Source: Brachyhypopomus gauderio
Taxonomy: Eukaryota; Chordata; Actinopteri; Gymnotiformes; Hypopomidae
NCBI RefSeq assembly: GCF_052324685.1
Contig: NC_135211.1
Location: 528,501-592,500, forward strand
Reading direction: 5' to 3'
DNA length: 64,000 nt
Shown here: piece after piece, positions 11,408-24,286 of the stretch
Layout: every line of letters starts with the position of its first letter
How positions within the stretch are numbered: position 1 is the stretch's first letter
Position numbers and translations under genes: made by a program
Notes under the pieces: generated by a model
The model's input: the letters and a program-made list of their open reading frames with translations, nothing else
Database searches by the model: none
What the model was told of the DNA's origin: nothing

Positions 11408-12010
11408 GTGTAATCTGAGTTTATGGCACGTTCATATGACTCCTATAACAACAGGAGAAGGTCTTTCTTCTTGAAATAATCTTCCCCATAGTGTATATAA
11501 ATAGAAGCTGATGCTTCTGTGTCTTTAACACATTTAAACATATTTGTATCACAGTGTACTGTGCTATACTTGGAAAGGCTGCAAATAAATAAATAAATAA
11601 ATACATAGTAAAAAGCCTGTTGTAATGTCTCCACCTACACCAGGTACAGGCCCAGATTATGACCTGAAAAAAAAATTTATTGGTGAAGCACATATTGCCT
11701 ATGTGTCACACGTGGCTCCTCCCTCTCCTGTGTATGTAGCCTACTGTTCTGTTTTCTCCTTTGGTCTGGTCCTGGCTGTGTCTTCTGTCCCAGCTGTTCC
11801 TTGTTTCTCTTCATGATTTCATTCTGTATTTATCCTCTGTGTGTTTTAGGTTCAGTGTGGGTTAATTGTTCAATGTATAAGCCTGTCACGTTAGTTCTGT
11901 CTTACGGCTTGATTACGGCTGCTTTTTTTTTGTGTGGCCTACCTCCACCCCCCCATCTTAGGAGGACAACTTTGTTTTTATGTACAGATCAAATGATAAC
12001 AATTCTGTAT
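11408..12010. other. Intergenic, possible LTR remnant, no gene recognised
   Basis: It contains an (AAAT)n run near 11585 and a T/C-rich stretch from about 11706 (TGTCACACGTGG) that resembles decayed LTR sequence. No supported gene is seen. Confidence 0.4.
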
Positions 12011-13086
12011 CAGTGTGTCTACGGGTTTGACCGTGTGAAAATTAAGACATTTTAAGACTTTTTAATACCGTTTTCTAAATAAAATTAAGACCAACTCGCA
12101 AGATCATACACGTTAAAATAAAGCACAAAAACTAACTGATTATTTACATTATTTAATCTAGCTGCTTGAAAACTTCAAATGTGAATGCACAAGACAAACA
12201 ATACGAGACACAATCATTACAATTTTTTCACTGTACAGTATACACAATGAAACTTTATACAAAACAAAATTCAAACACTGACAACAGTATCATACCATAC
12301 GCGCTCACACACACACACACACACACACTAGGCCATTTTCCTGTTTTTCTGATTCATACTTCAGCTCACGCTCAACCCCTTGCAGCTTCCACCGTTCGCG
12401 CAGTGTGGCGCGCTACGGTCACTCGCAAAAGTATAAACCAGGCTTGAAGGCAGAATCAGGGAACATGGTTTTAAACAATGAGTCAATTCCTTCGTTGGAT
12501 CTGTATGCCTGGTGACTCGTAACTGTTTTTAGCACTCATATTACCTCAGCCTTCAAAGTATTGGTAGAGCCACATACAGCGTGAATGCGACGTTGAGCAG
12601 AGCTCGACTGAATGGATTCTCTTGTTGTACTGCTGGCCGTTGCAGTAGCGCTAGCAGCAGGGCAAAACGTTGATATTGCTGCTGACGAGCTTCGCTGGTA
12701 TCTGTGACAGCTCTGAGCCACCAAGAATATTTCGGGTCTTCCAACCATTTCTGGCTAAATTTGCATTTCTCCATCCCTCCAAACAGACGTTAACATACAC
12801 ACAGCCCGCATGAAAATTCGATCCCGCCAGTCCAACAACTACGGATGTTCATTAAGCCTGAAATAATTGCGAGCAATACTGCGAATTTGTGTACTGCATG
12901 GCTACTGATTTCCGTCCCCGAAGTTCAACACATTGCTGACGGAATTATTACTCCCTAAATTTAGCTCCACAAATTTAAGACATTTTGGTTGAAAATTTAA
13001 GACAAAATAAGACTTTTCAAGGCCTTATTTGACAAAAATGAAATTTAATACCATTTAAGACTTTTTAAGGACCCGCGGCCACCCTG
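12011..13086. mobile_element. hAT-like non-autonomous element
   Basis: The left end CAGTGTGTCTACGGGT and right end (inverted) CAGGGTGGCCGCGGGT match at most positions. Both are followed by AAGACTTTTTAA-type subterminal repeats (12045-12070 and 13010-13072), as in a common fish hAT family. No intact TSD was seen. The inside holds a (CA)n run at 12307-12328 and no transposase ORF. Confidence 0.6.
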
Positions 13087-13340
13087 TGTATAATACAGTG
13101 CAATAGTGCAATAGAAGATACAATATAGAAAAGAGGAGAAGAGAAAAGAGGGGGAGTGAAATTAAAAAGGGAAAAGACAGAAGTGCAGGGAAAAAAAACA
13201 ACCAGCTCAGATGACCACTGCAAAGAAAAGCAGAAAGTGTACCCAAGACATATATAGACAAGAGAATTTACTCTTGATGTGAGAGAACCAAGAGCCACCT
13301 CTACCTCCCTAGGGATTTTGTCAGAACCCACAACCAGAAC

Positions 13341-13775
13341 CTACGTTTTATCTTGGCTCAGCTTAAGAAAGTAGCAGTTCATCCAGATTTTTATAGTGTT
13401 TAAGCACTCAGTTAAAATGGCTAATTTACTGAAATCATTTTTGCTAAAAGAGACATACAACTGTGTGTCATCCGCATAAAAATGAAAAGAAATATTGAAA
13501 TGCCTAATTAAAACTCCAAGGGGCAGCATGTACAAAGAAAATAAAATTGGCCCGAGAATGGAGCCCTGAGGTACACCACAAGTGAGGTCAACCACTGAAG
13601 ATTGTGTGCTCCCTGTGGACACAGAAAATTTCCTGTTTGACAAGTAGGAGGCTAATCAATCATGTGCAGAACCTGATATGCCAACCCATTCAGATAAAAG
13701 GCTTTTTTAAATCCTGTGGTCTACTGTATCAAATGCAGTGCTCAGATCCAACAACACCAGAATAGACACATTTCC
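13341..13775 (-). pseudogene. L2-type LINE reverse transcriptase fragment
   Basis: On the minus strand, VLLDLSTAFDTVDHRI (about 13760-13707) and [17 protein letters not shown] with [11 protein letters not shown] (13643-13341) are the A, B and C motifs of a non-LTR reverse transcriptase of the L2/CR1 type. The two parts are in different frames and a stop lies between them, so the ORF is dead. The endonuclease half of what may be the same copy lies at 15185-15660. Confidence 0.85.
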
Positions 13776-13797
13776 AGCATCAGCGTTCATCAGTAAT

Positions 13798-14082
13798 GTC
13801 ACGTTGTGGGGGGGCCCCCTGCCGGTCGCCCCCGTCCACAGCGGCAGTTGTCCTGTTTTGGTCATGTGGTGTTCGTCCCTCAGGTGGGCGGGGCCCATGT
13901 CTTGTCTTTGTACATCTTTGTACCCCCCCCCTTTTGAGTCTTGGTCCTCCCGAGGTTTCCTAATCCCCACCTAATCCCCACCATCATAGGGAGTTTTGCT
14001 CATTAGGGATCTGGACCCATATGATTTTGTGACAACGTGTTGTGAAAAGCGCTATATAAATAAATTTGACTTTGACTTTCTA
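13798..14082 (+). repeat. LTR fragment joined to an L2 3' tail
   Basis: 13798-13921 (TGTCACGTTGTGG through CTTGTCTTTGTAC) matches the start of the solo LTR at 33129-33425 read on its minus strand. It is followed directly by the L2-type tail (TTTTGAGTCTTGG to AAATTTGACTTTGACTTT). The composite interrupts the L2 LINE remnant. Confidence 0.65.
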
Positions 14083-14534
14083 AAGACCTCATGTCCGTCC
14101 CTGGGTCCTACACTAGTTAGAAATGTCTTTGGGTAGCCATATAATCCATTTAAATCCAATGACCGCAAACAGTTGTTTATCATTCGCTGTTGTTAATAAT
14201 TCTATTCTTCATTGTTTACTATTATATCTCTGGTTTAGATTAGTCGATTCACATATAGGTTTAGTTTCATTCTTGAGCCAAATCATTCCATATGCTATTC
14301 CTTATAATGCAACAATTGTAATATCAATCATTTAATAAATTTAGACATTTATTCATTAATCTGGTTACGGTGGTAAATACATATTTTGGTCGATGGTATT
14401 AGGTCATTGCGAGGAACCAGAACTTAACCCTTTAGTAATGAGACTGATTAAACCATATTCCAGTGTTGTATAAAGTATTAGAGACCCATTCTTGTGTAAA
14501 AGTACAAGTACTCTATCAAAATATTTACTTGAGT

Positions 14535-14863
14535 AGAAGTTGAGGACCCCGGCCCCTCCCTTTTGGGCGTGTGTTTACGTTGTCCACGTGCATCGTCTGC
14601 GTCTGTGGAACTCCGTGGTTGTGTCTTGTGACAATCCGTCTCACCTGTGGCCCGTCTCGTAATCACGTGGGGATTACGTGGTTCGTCTATTTAATGTGCG
14701 CTCACGCAGTGTCCTGTGCTTGTCATTGTCTAATGTTTACACGTTCTGTGTTCAGTAAATATTTCTCGTGCGCTATTGTGCAATAATTGTCTTCAAATAA
14801 AAGTGACGTCTGTGCTAAACCAGCGGATCTGTGTCTCGTCCGTCTGCCGCCTCCCACGTCACA
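14535..14863 (+). mobile_element. Solo LTR, TGTCACGTTGAGG family, 5'-truncated
   Basis: It starts at TTGAGGACCCCGGCCCC, lacking the first TGTCACG bases, and runs through TATTTAATGTGCG and AATAAAAGTGACG to CACGTCACA. No TSD is visible, consistent with loss of the left edge. Confidence 0.75.
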
Positions 14864-15184
14864 ATATCACTTACAAATCAAAGATGTCAAAGACCACAAA
14901 TACAAGTGTTCTGTATGTACAAACAAGTAGCAACTTTAAATATTGGGCTTAACACAAAAAACAGATAACCTATGTACAGCTACGTCATAGGTTTGACGTT
15001 TAACTGAGAAAACGAGGTGTATTTTTGACATAAAATCCGTCCGTCGGATTCTACGGGTGAGCCTACGGCCCTGCGTTTACCCTCAATAAATGCCCTTATC
15101 CTATAAAAACACTACACTATAAAAATTGGCACATGATTAGTCAGCATGAAAAGAGACAGGGCTTACTGTTGCTAAAAACACAAC

Positions 15185-15660
15185 TCAGCGTGACATCGCC
15201 TTTATGAACTTGAACATAATGGCTTTGTGGTCAGAAACAAATAAGTCTTCCAGCCTGAGAGCATCCAAGCTAAGCCCGAGAGTAAAAACTAAATCCAACA
15301 TATGACCATGAATATGGGTGGGTCCAGAAATATGTTGCACAAAATTAAAAGATTCAACCATATTTTCAAAATTTGTTGCAAATCCATCAATATGGAAATT
15401 AAAATACAAGCAACACTTTGTCGAAATGAATGACAATAAAAGCTAACAGCTCTGATAGTTCTGATAAAAAGCATCCACGTGACTTAGGCGGTCTATATAA
15501 AACAATACCAAGCACAGGTGTCTCGCTCAGAACTTTAAAGGCTAGTAACTCAAAACTTTCATATATACCCAGGGACACTGGAGTATTTAAAACTGGACTT
15601 AAAAACAACAGCAAGCCCCCCCACCTTGCTCTACAGCCTACATCCCACAAAGACCTTGTC
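15185..15660 (-). pseudogene. L2-type LINE endonuclease fragment
   Basis: Minus-strand frames encode pieces of an apurinic-type LINE endonuclease: WGGLLLFLSP, SFELLAFKVLS, VLGIVLYRPPK, LLAFIVIHFDK, then FVQHISGPTHIHGHMLDLVFT and LFVSDHKAIMF (the SDH motif). The frames shift between 15399-15650 and 15185-15436. Upstream sequence to about 16170 may be the decayed 5' part of the element. Confidence 0.75.
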
Positions 15661-15664
15661 CCAC

Positions 15665-16228
15665 AAAGAGGTACACTCTACTACTCAGCTATAACAAAAA
15701 AAAAGACGTGGTGTATTGTGCTAACCAATCAATTTGGAATTATCAGAGAAAAAAATGAATTGTGAACTGTAAGCTTACATCTAGGACTAGCTCATTTGAA
15801 TACTTTAAAAAAACTGACTTGGCAAACTTATCAACGGCTCTGTAACTGTCTCTGTCAGCTACCTTCTGTGACGTATTACAGATCAAGCAATTAACTGGCT
15901 TAACTAATCGACCCACACGTGACCTGACCTCATGTTCTGAACTTGAATTAACAGTTTTTGTCTGAGGTTCACCAGAGTGTGCATGGCCAAGGTTACCAGA
16001 CTTGGCCGATTCAGATCCGGCATCATGGCTAAACTCTGTTCTCTGTGTGGCTGACTCAGAACTGGGGAATTTGTTGTAGATAGAGCTTCAATATCTGCAA
16101 TATTGCTCACATTATCCTCACTACAAGGTAAACCAGATACCCAGTCTTGAACTCTTGTGCACATGTCTTTAGCGGACTCTGTTGCAGGCAGACATTCATC
16201 TACATCAGTGAAACCATGTCACGCCATT
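15665..16228. other. Probable decayed LINE 5' region, no gene recognised
   Basis: A minus-strand 86-aa ORF at 15904-16164 has no recognisable domain. Its position upstream of the endonuclease fragment suggests LINE 5' sequence. Confidence 0.35.
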
Positions 16229-16680
16229 GATTGTGATCCAACAAAGGTATGGCGTTATTTCACTGCCAATAGTTGAAAGCACATTTTTTAAGTGCGAGAG
16301 CGTGATTCATGCAGCACTCACGGATTTTCTTTGTTCTCATGCAAAATATAAATGTGCTCTCATATTTACTCTCTGCTCTCACTCAGATTCGCTTTGCTCC
16401 ACTACAGAACCACTCGTGTGCACTCAGATATATCCTGCGCGCCCTCAGATTTATCCTGCTCTCGCACGAACTTACTCTTCTTCTGTTTACTGGAGCGTGC
16501 GTGCGCACTCAAACCCCTCCCACGCGCTCGCAAATCTTTTTATGCTCTCGCGCTCGGAATTCACAGAAAACAGCCAATCAGAAAGCAGTAACGGATTTTG
16601 ACCAATGACATTGTTCCTGCTGCTCCTCTACATTCTCATTGGTTGGGAAAGGCGTGATGTACACATCTGTAGCTGGCTTC
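16229..16680 (+). repeat. CCAAT-box-rich segment, part inverted-duplicated at 34232-34352
   Basis: About 120 bp near 16551-16670 (AATTCACAGAAAACAGCCAAT through GATGTACACATCTGTA) is almost identical to the reverse complement of 34232-34352. It holds three CCAAT boxes in either orientation (GCCAATCAG, ACCAATGAC, CATTGGTTGG). In the second copy it directly abuts the 5' end of the DDE-integrase pseudogene, so it may be that family's promoter region. An (ATTT)n run follows at 16690-16720. Confidence 0.55.
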
Positions 16681-16720
16681 ACCATGGCTTAAATTTATTT
16701 ATTTATTTATTTATTTATTT

Positions 16721-17302
16721 ACTTGTTTTGTAATATGTTATATCATTATGTTGCAGTCACACTTTTCACTTAAAAATGACGCTTTGTATGAACGCAAAAT
16801 TAAGTTTTGTAGTTTCTGTCAGCTAGCAACTAAGTAGTTTCACCAGTATGGCGAGGGCTAAAGTGTTTTTGCATTTTATGAGCCATCTAACTAACCCTCG
16901 TAAATATAACTTTGTGATATCTCATGTGATTATGCAAAATTATTTAGGAAAAACCTCTGTCTCTGATAATTTGTTATTTAACTGTAATGCATTTTTGACT
17001 AATGCGAGTTTAGCTGCAGCCCTAGCAAGATGTAAGGACGTGAAATCCCATATGTTATGCGTTGTTCCTGGTCGATAGCTAGTTTAAAATATACTTTATA
17101 CTTTGACAGACTGACTCCATCGACGAAGCAACACGTCGTCTGATTACTTTAATAAGTAGTCAGATACGAGCAGACAGTCAGCAGCAGACAACAGTGCAGC
17201 AACAGATAACACAGCAAACGACAACACAGCAGCAGCAGACAACAGTGCAGCAAGAAATGACCAGGTTATTTATATTTAGGAAAAAGTACTGTTGTGCCTT
17301 GA
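16721..17302. other. Intergenic, no gene recognised
   Basis: A 76-aa ORF at 16848-17078 has no recognisable motif. A CAG/ACA-rich low-complexity stretch lies at 17165-17260. Confidence 0.4.
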
Positions 17303-17450
17303 CCAGTGTTGGGAACGTTACTTTAAAAAAGTGATTAGTTATAGTTACTCACTACTTATTCAAAAAAAATAACTGAGTTAGTAACTGAATTACTCTATAA
17401 TAAAAGTAACTCGTTACCAGGGAAAGTAACTATTTGCATTACAGTAAAAA
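17303..17450. mobile_element. hAT-like MITE fragment
   Basis: It starts CAGTGTTGGGAACGTTACT and continues with AAAAGTAACT/AGTTACTG-type motifs, as in the fish MITE family seen at 4750-5271. The right end is unclear. Confidence 0.55.
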
Positions 17451-17593
17451 AAGTTATATGCCAATGAATAAGGATTTTTTGAAAAATCAGTTTTCACAGT
17501 CAGTTGAAATGAGTAGATCTGTTACGGTCACAGCTCCGGACCCTTCCCTGTGGGTGTGTCGTTATGTCGTCTGCGTGCCATTATGTCCATGTA

Positions 17594-19211
<1,618 letters not shown>

Positions 19212-19497
19212 TATGTACTTCCATGGTTGTGGGTCGTTTGTGAGCGTGTTCACAGTCGCACCTGTGCCTTGTCTCGAGATCACGAGGGTCTGTGTTCATC
19301 ACCTATTTAATGTGCGTTCGCGCAATGTCTTGTGCTCGTCTTTGTCTAACGTTTCGTGCCTGTGTGAGAGTGTCTGTTTATACTTGCCCTCCACACGGAG
19401 CTTCACGTGTTGTTTGTGTTTATTAAACGTTTCATGTTGCACTGTTCGACGCTCGTCGTGCCTCCTCCTTCCAGCGTCACAAGATCATAAAGGTGTT

Positions 19498-20110
19498 TAA
19501 CTTTTGATATTTATTGCACATCAACAGACTAGTGCAGGATAAAATCCTTTAAAATCCCAAATCTTTGAAAAAAAAGCAAAAGTAAACAGTTACACTATAT
19601 AAAGTGCATTTACATCTGTCAAATTAAATTAAATTCTCTCAACCTGAGACAACTGGTTTGTTCTCAACATAAGTAAACTTAACAATAAAACCTCTATTCT
19701 TAATTAAATAAATCATATACCCAGTCTGGTAGACATTCAGGAACTTCAAGTATTTTCTTAAATAATGTTTATATCGCCACCTTGAAAATGCTTAATTAAT
19801 AAAAATGCTTGAAAACTTAATTAAGTTAAATATTTATACATTTACTCGAAATGATTCAAAATAATTAGCTTTTAATCACATTATTTAATGGTTGTTTATT
19901 TTCAAAACATCCAGTCTTAATGTCTTCACGTTCTCTCTTGTTTCGTCCTGGAATTACAAGAGGCTCGTATTTGTTAACGTAATACAAGAGAACTGTTCAG
20001 TCAGATAGTTGATATTTGTTGTGAAACTAAGTAGTTACAATTTCAACATTTTCAAGTACTTTAGCCTAAATTCCAGCACTTTTCAAACCTAGAACACAAT
20101 GCAACATTAA
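19498..20110. mobile_element. hAT-like element fragment
   Basis: Parts such as TTTATTTTCAAAACATCCAG and TTGTTAACGTAATACAAGAG closely match 53145-53460 inside the hAT element of psmc3 intron 8. The ends could not be placed. No ORF is present. Confidence 0.55.
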
Positions 20111-20460
20111 AAATCGTCAGGTAAATGTTTTTTCTTTCTTTTCTGCGCTCCAGATTTCTGTTTACTTTAACTATCCACCACTGTATTTCCCGCTGTTGGG
20201 CGGGTACCAGCCGGCTACAGTCGGTGCTGGATCAAACCATTTTTCAGTGGGAGGCGGGGGTGTATGCACTTAATGGAAAATATGCAGATAGGTAAAAAAC
20301 ATATATATTTTAGCCATTGAGCTTATTTTGAGTACAGAATTTTATATTAATGAAAGATTTCAAGATTATATTTAAAATTATAGACTTTAAATAAAAAATA
20401 AATTGCTGGGCTCTTTGATGGGCCTGGGGCCCGGGACAACAGTCCCCCCCGTCAACGGGG

Positions 20461-20461
<1 letters not shown>

Positions 20462-20516
<55 letters not shown>
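20462..20516. repeat. (TA)n microsatellite
   Basis: About 27 TA units, forming the left flank of a solo LTR that inserted into a longer TA array. Confidence 0.95.
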
Positions 20517-20519
<3 letters not shown>

Positions 20520-20851
20520 CACGTTGAGGACCCCGGCCCCTCCCTTTTGGGCGTGTGTCAACGTTGTCTACGTGCTTTGTCTGCGTCAGTGGATATTCGT
20601 GGTTAGGGTTTTGTCGTGTGATTAATAAGTCTCACCTGTGAATCGTCTCATGATCACGTGGGGCTAATGTGGGTTTGTCTATTTAATGTGCGCTCGCGCA
20701 GTGCCCTGTGCTCGTCGTTGTCTAATGTCCACACGTTGTTGTGTGCTTGTGTCTGTTTATCGTGCGCTATTGCGCAATATCTATATATAAGTAAAGTGAC
20801 GTTTGCTGCCACAAAGGATTTGTGTCTCGTCCTTCACGCCGCACCCACCGT

Positions 20852-20855
<4 letters not shown>
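20517..20855 (+). mobile_element. Solo LTR, TGTCACGTTGAGG family
   Basis: A 339-bp LTR from TGTCACGTTGAGGACC to CCACCGTCACA, with TSD TATAT on both sides inside a TA microsatellite. The TSD is less diagnostic than elsewhere because the target is repetitive. It contains TATTTAATGTGCG and AAGTGACG signals like its siblings. Confidence 0.85.

Positions 20856-20925
<70 letters not shown>
20856..20925. repeat. (TA)n microsatellite
   Basis: About 35 TA units between the solo LTR and the Tc1 derivative. Confidence 0.95.
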
Positions 20926-20928
<3 letters not shown>

Positions 20929-21418
20929 TGCTCAAAAAAATAATAAAAATTTGCCAATCCTGGTGTTCTCTGGCAAATGCCAAGCGTCCTGCACGATGTT
21001 GGGCTGTGAGCACAACCTCCATCTGTGGACATCGGGCCCTCATATCATCATCATGGAGTCGGTTTCTAACCGTTTGTGCAGACACATGCACATTTGTGGC
21101 CTGCTGGAGGTCATTTTGCAGGGCTCTGGCAGTGCTCCTCCTGTTCCTTCTTGCACAAAGGCGGAGGTAGCAGTCCTTCTGCTGGGTTGTTGCCTTCCTA
21201 CGGCCTCCTCCACGTCTCCTGGTGTACTGGCCTGTCTCCTCGTAGCGCCTCCAGCCTCTGGACACTACGCTGACAGACACAGCAAACCTTCTTGACACAG
21301 CTCGCATTGATGTGCCATCCTGGATGAGCTGCACTACCTGAGCCACTTGTGTGGGTTGTAGAGTCCGTCTCATGCTACCACAAGTGTGAAAGGACCACCA
21401 ACATTCAAAAGTGACCAA
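20926..21418 (-). pseudogene. Truncated Tc1 transposase, DNA-binding half only
   Basis: The frame begins MVTFECWW (a later Met, MRRTLQPTQ, is the more likely start). It covers both helix-turn-helix regions ([10 protein letters not shown] through [11 protein letters not shown]), then reaches [11 protein letters not shown] and the inverted repeat. The DDE residues are gone. The reading frame is open across the whole DNA-binding region and then runs into the TA microsatellite, encoding an artefactual Tyr-Ile tail. Close match to 1-343. Confidence 0.85.
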
Positions 21419-21670
21419 AACATCAGCCAGAAAGCATAGGTACTGAGAAGTGGTCTGTGGTCCCCACCTGCAGAACCACTCCTTTATAGGGGGGGTCTTG
21501 CTAATTGCCTCTCATTTCTACCTGTTGTCTATTCCATTTGCACAACAGCAGGAGAAATTGATTCACAATCCGTGTTGCTTCCTAACTGAACAGGTTGGTT
21601 TCACAGAAGTGTGGTTGACTTGGAGTTATATTGTGTTGTTTAAGTGTTCCCTTTATTTTTTTGAGCAGTG
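20926..21670 (-). mobile_element. Tc1-like deletion derivative
   Basis: Inverted termini CACTGCTCAAAAAAATAA, flanked by TA (20924-20925 and 21671-21672), enclose 745 bp. The minus strand keeps the 5' part of a transposase gene and then jumps straight to the other terminus, so the catalytic half has been deleted. This terminus belongs to a very common fish Tc1 family. Confidence 0.9.
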
Positions 21671-21737
21671 TATATATTTTAAGTACTACATACTACAATA
21701 CTTTTAGTAATAATTATATAATTAATATAATTTCCCC

Positions 21738-21960
21738 CAACTTAACCATTTTTTAAACATTTTTATGGCATTTGGCAGACGCTGTTATCCAGAGCGACTT
21801 ACATTTTATCTCGTTTTTTTTTTTTATACAAGTGAGCAATTGAGGGTTAAGGGTATTGCTCAGGGGCACCTCAGTCATGGCCTCAGGTCTGGGAATCGAA
21901 CCCATGACCCTCCAGTCACAAGACCAGTTCCCTAACCGCCAGGCCATGACGCACCGCCAT
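21738..21960 (-). mobile_element. tRNA-derived SINE
   Basis: Read on the minus strand, it starts GGCGGTGCGTCATGGCCTGG with an A-box-like GGCGGTTAGGGAA and a B box GGGTTCGATTCCC. An unrelated body follows, then an A-run and the tail GTCGCTCTGGATAACAGCGTCTGCCAAATG. This is a pol III SINE with a LINE-derived tail. Similar tails occur at 50028-50085 and 62088-62135. Confidence 0.85.
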
Positions 21961-23215
21961 TGTGATCACTATAAAAAGTAAATCCAGGACACCGGGCATG
22001 TTGGTGACGTCAGACGCTGCGTGTCTTTGGATACTCATAAATTATAATGTTAGTGACAGTCATTACTCAAAAATATGTACTCATTTAAACTTAAAACATA
22101 ACAAAAAGTTAAGACAGCGCAAAACCTTAATGCTGGGTTAACTAAATAACAAGATTTGAGTGTTATACCAATAAAGAGTACAAGTTAACAATACTGTTCA
22201 GGTTTACAGTGCAGTTTCCCACCACAATATGGTGGAGAGAGGCCTTGCTCAATGGCAGAGACAAAAAAAGTCATCTCCAGTGAATCAGCTGAAAGTTGTC
22301 TTTTTGGGTGAGGCTGGGATAAACACAGTAGCACTGCGCAAATAGTTTCTGTCAGGTGAGAAACGGTTAAACAGATTTGCTCATTGTGATTAATGTGCTT
22401 GGTTGAAATGATGTATCCTCTGATTGAAGGAATGATAGGAGGCATCGAGAAGCGTTTCTTTGAAGGGGGCAGACATGGCAAGAGACCAAAATATTCGCTG
22501 TCTGATTTGGACAAATGTCACTTTAAGTATGTGTTACTTTAGTTTAGTTTTTTTTTTTACTTTGGTCACTTTTTTGGCATCCAGGTCAAATTACATGTTT
22601 TTGTTGATGTTCTAAGTGAAAAGAAAGCTATTAAAGTGTTTATTCTGGTGTTGTACATCATTTAAATGTCCCTGACTTTTATATTCTAAAAAAATAATTT
22701 TCTATAGGACTGTGGGAGAAATAATGGCTGCCAGTCTGGCCCAAGGTGGACCTGCACCAAATTTTCTTGCATTATGGTGCTACAAGTTCCTATGCAGTGG
22801 GTCTCTGGAGTTGGAAGACCTGAACAAAGCTGATCTGGGAGACGATCAGTATATTGATCTCATTTCAAAGGTATGACTAAGGGTTTTTCCTCACAATATA
22901 TGCTTGACCAAGTTGAGTGATGAGCAGGATATTACACAATTTTCACCATTTTAGGTGGAGTTGGCTACAGAGTGTACAATTAAAGACTTGACTGAGGATA
23001 TCTTGAGCTGTGGGTACACAGGACTTATCATCCGGGAGAAGAAGGATGAAATAAGCCGGTATGTCTGAAGGAGTAATTCAGAGTATTTCTTTAACACTTT
23101 TTTTCACTCCAAAATCTGTTTATCCATTATATATTTTACTCCTCTTTGTCTGCATTTAAAACAAAAAAGATGGTTTCAGTATTTTTGAATTGTTTACATT
23201 GTGTGGAAATGTCAT

Positions 23216-23788
23216 GATGAATGGACCAATGTAAATGTGATGGTGATGAATGGACCAATGTAAATGTGATGGTGATGAATGGACCAATGTAAATGTGATG
23301 GTGATAAATGGACCAATGTAAATGTGATGGTGATGAATGGACCAATGTAAATGTGATGGTGATGAATGGACCAATGTAAATGTGATGGTGATGAATGGAC
23401 CAATGTAAATGTGATGGTGATAAATGGACCAATGTAAATGTGATGGTGATGAATGGACCAATGTAAATGTGATGGTGATGAATGGACCAATGTAAATGTG
23501 ATGGTGATGAATGACCCAATGTAAATGTGATGGTGATGAATGGCCCAATGTAAATGTGATGGTGATGAATGGCCCAATGTAAATGTGATGGTGATGAATG
23601 GACCAATGTAAATGTGATGGTGATGAATGGACCAATGTAAATGTGATGGTGATGAATGGACCAATGTAAATGTGATGGTGATGAATGGACCAATGTAAAT
23701 GTGATGGTGATGAATGGACCAATGTAAATGTGATGGTGATGAATGGACCAATGTAAATGTGATGGTGATGAATGGACCAATGTAAATG
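23216..23788. repeat. 29-bp minisatellite, ~20 copies
   Basis: The unit GATGAATGGACCAATGTAAA plus TGTGATGGT repeats with few changes (GATAAATGG and GGCCCAATG variants). It lies in intron 4 of the HECT pseudogene. Since 29 is not a multiple of 3, each frame cycles through all three phases, yet all three minus-strand frames stay open. The resulting 236-aa ORF is an artefact. Confidence 0.95.
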
Positions 23789-24286
23789 CTCTAAAGTAGC
23801 TTGGAATAAATGATGGTTCCCATTTTATCAGCTCCGCTTGTACCATGTAGTAGCACTTTATAGATCTACTATTACTATTACATGCAGTTTATATGATTCT
23901 CTGTAAACTTTGTTATTGTAACGTTTCAGCCAGGAAGACACGGATCCAAATGCGGATTGCTGATGTTTTTATTTCTTGAGTGAATACGGAGTACTCGCAC
24001 AGGTGAATAACTCCGTGTGGTGTGTGCAGTGTGTGAGTGCGGTTGTCGTGGTCAGGACGGTCCGAGTTCACGCCGGGTAGACAGATGGCTGGAGGTACAA
24101 AGGGGCTAGGCTGGAGACGAGGTCTGGAACGAGAGCAGAGGTCAAAACACAGGAGAGCAATCAGGAGATAACGCTTGGTAGATGGCATGCCAACAATACT
24201 TCGCAACCCGGAAGATAGAGGAGGAAGCTTAAATAGCGTGAAAGGGGAGGGGCGATGAGCGGCAGGTGAAACGCATCTCATGGCGA

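Noticed and set aside
20658-21295. ORFs with long Tyr-Ile runs
   Set aside because: They run through TA microsatellites and are frame shadows of the LTR and Tc1 derivative.
21875-21960. A tRNA gene
   Set aside because: A and B boxes are present but the cloverleaf is degenerate and followed by a SINE body and tail; it is the head of a SINE.
23136-23846. 236-aa ORF of His/Ile/Ser repeats
   Set aside because: Translation of the 29-bp minisatellite; no start context, splice sites or domain.
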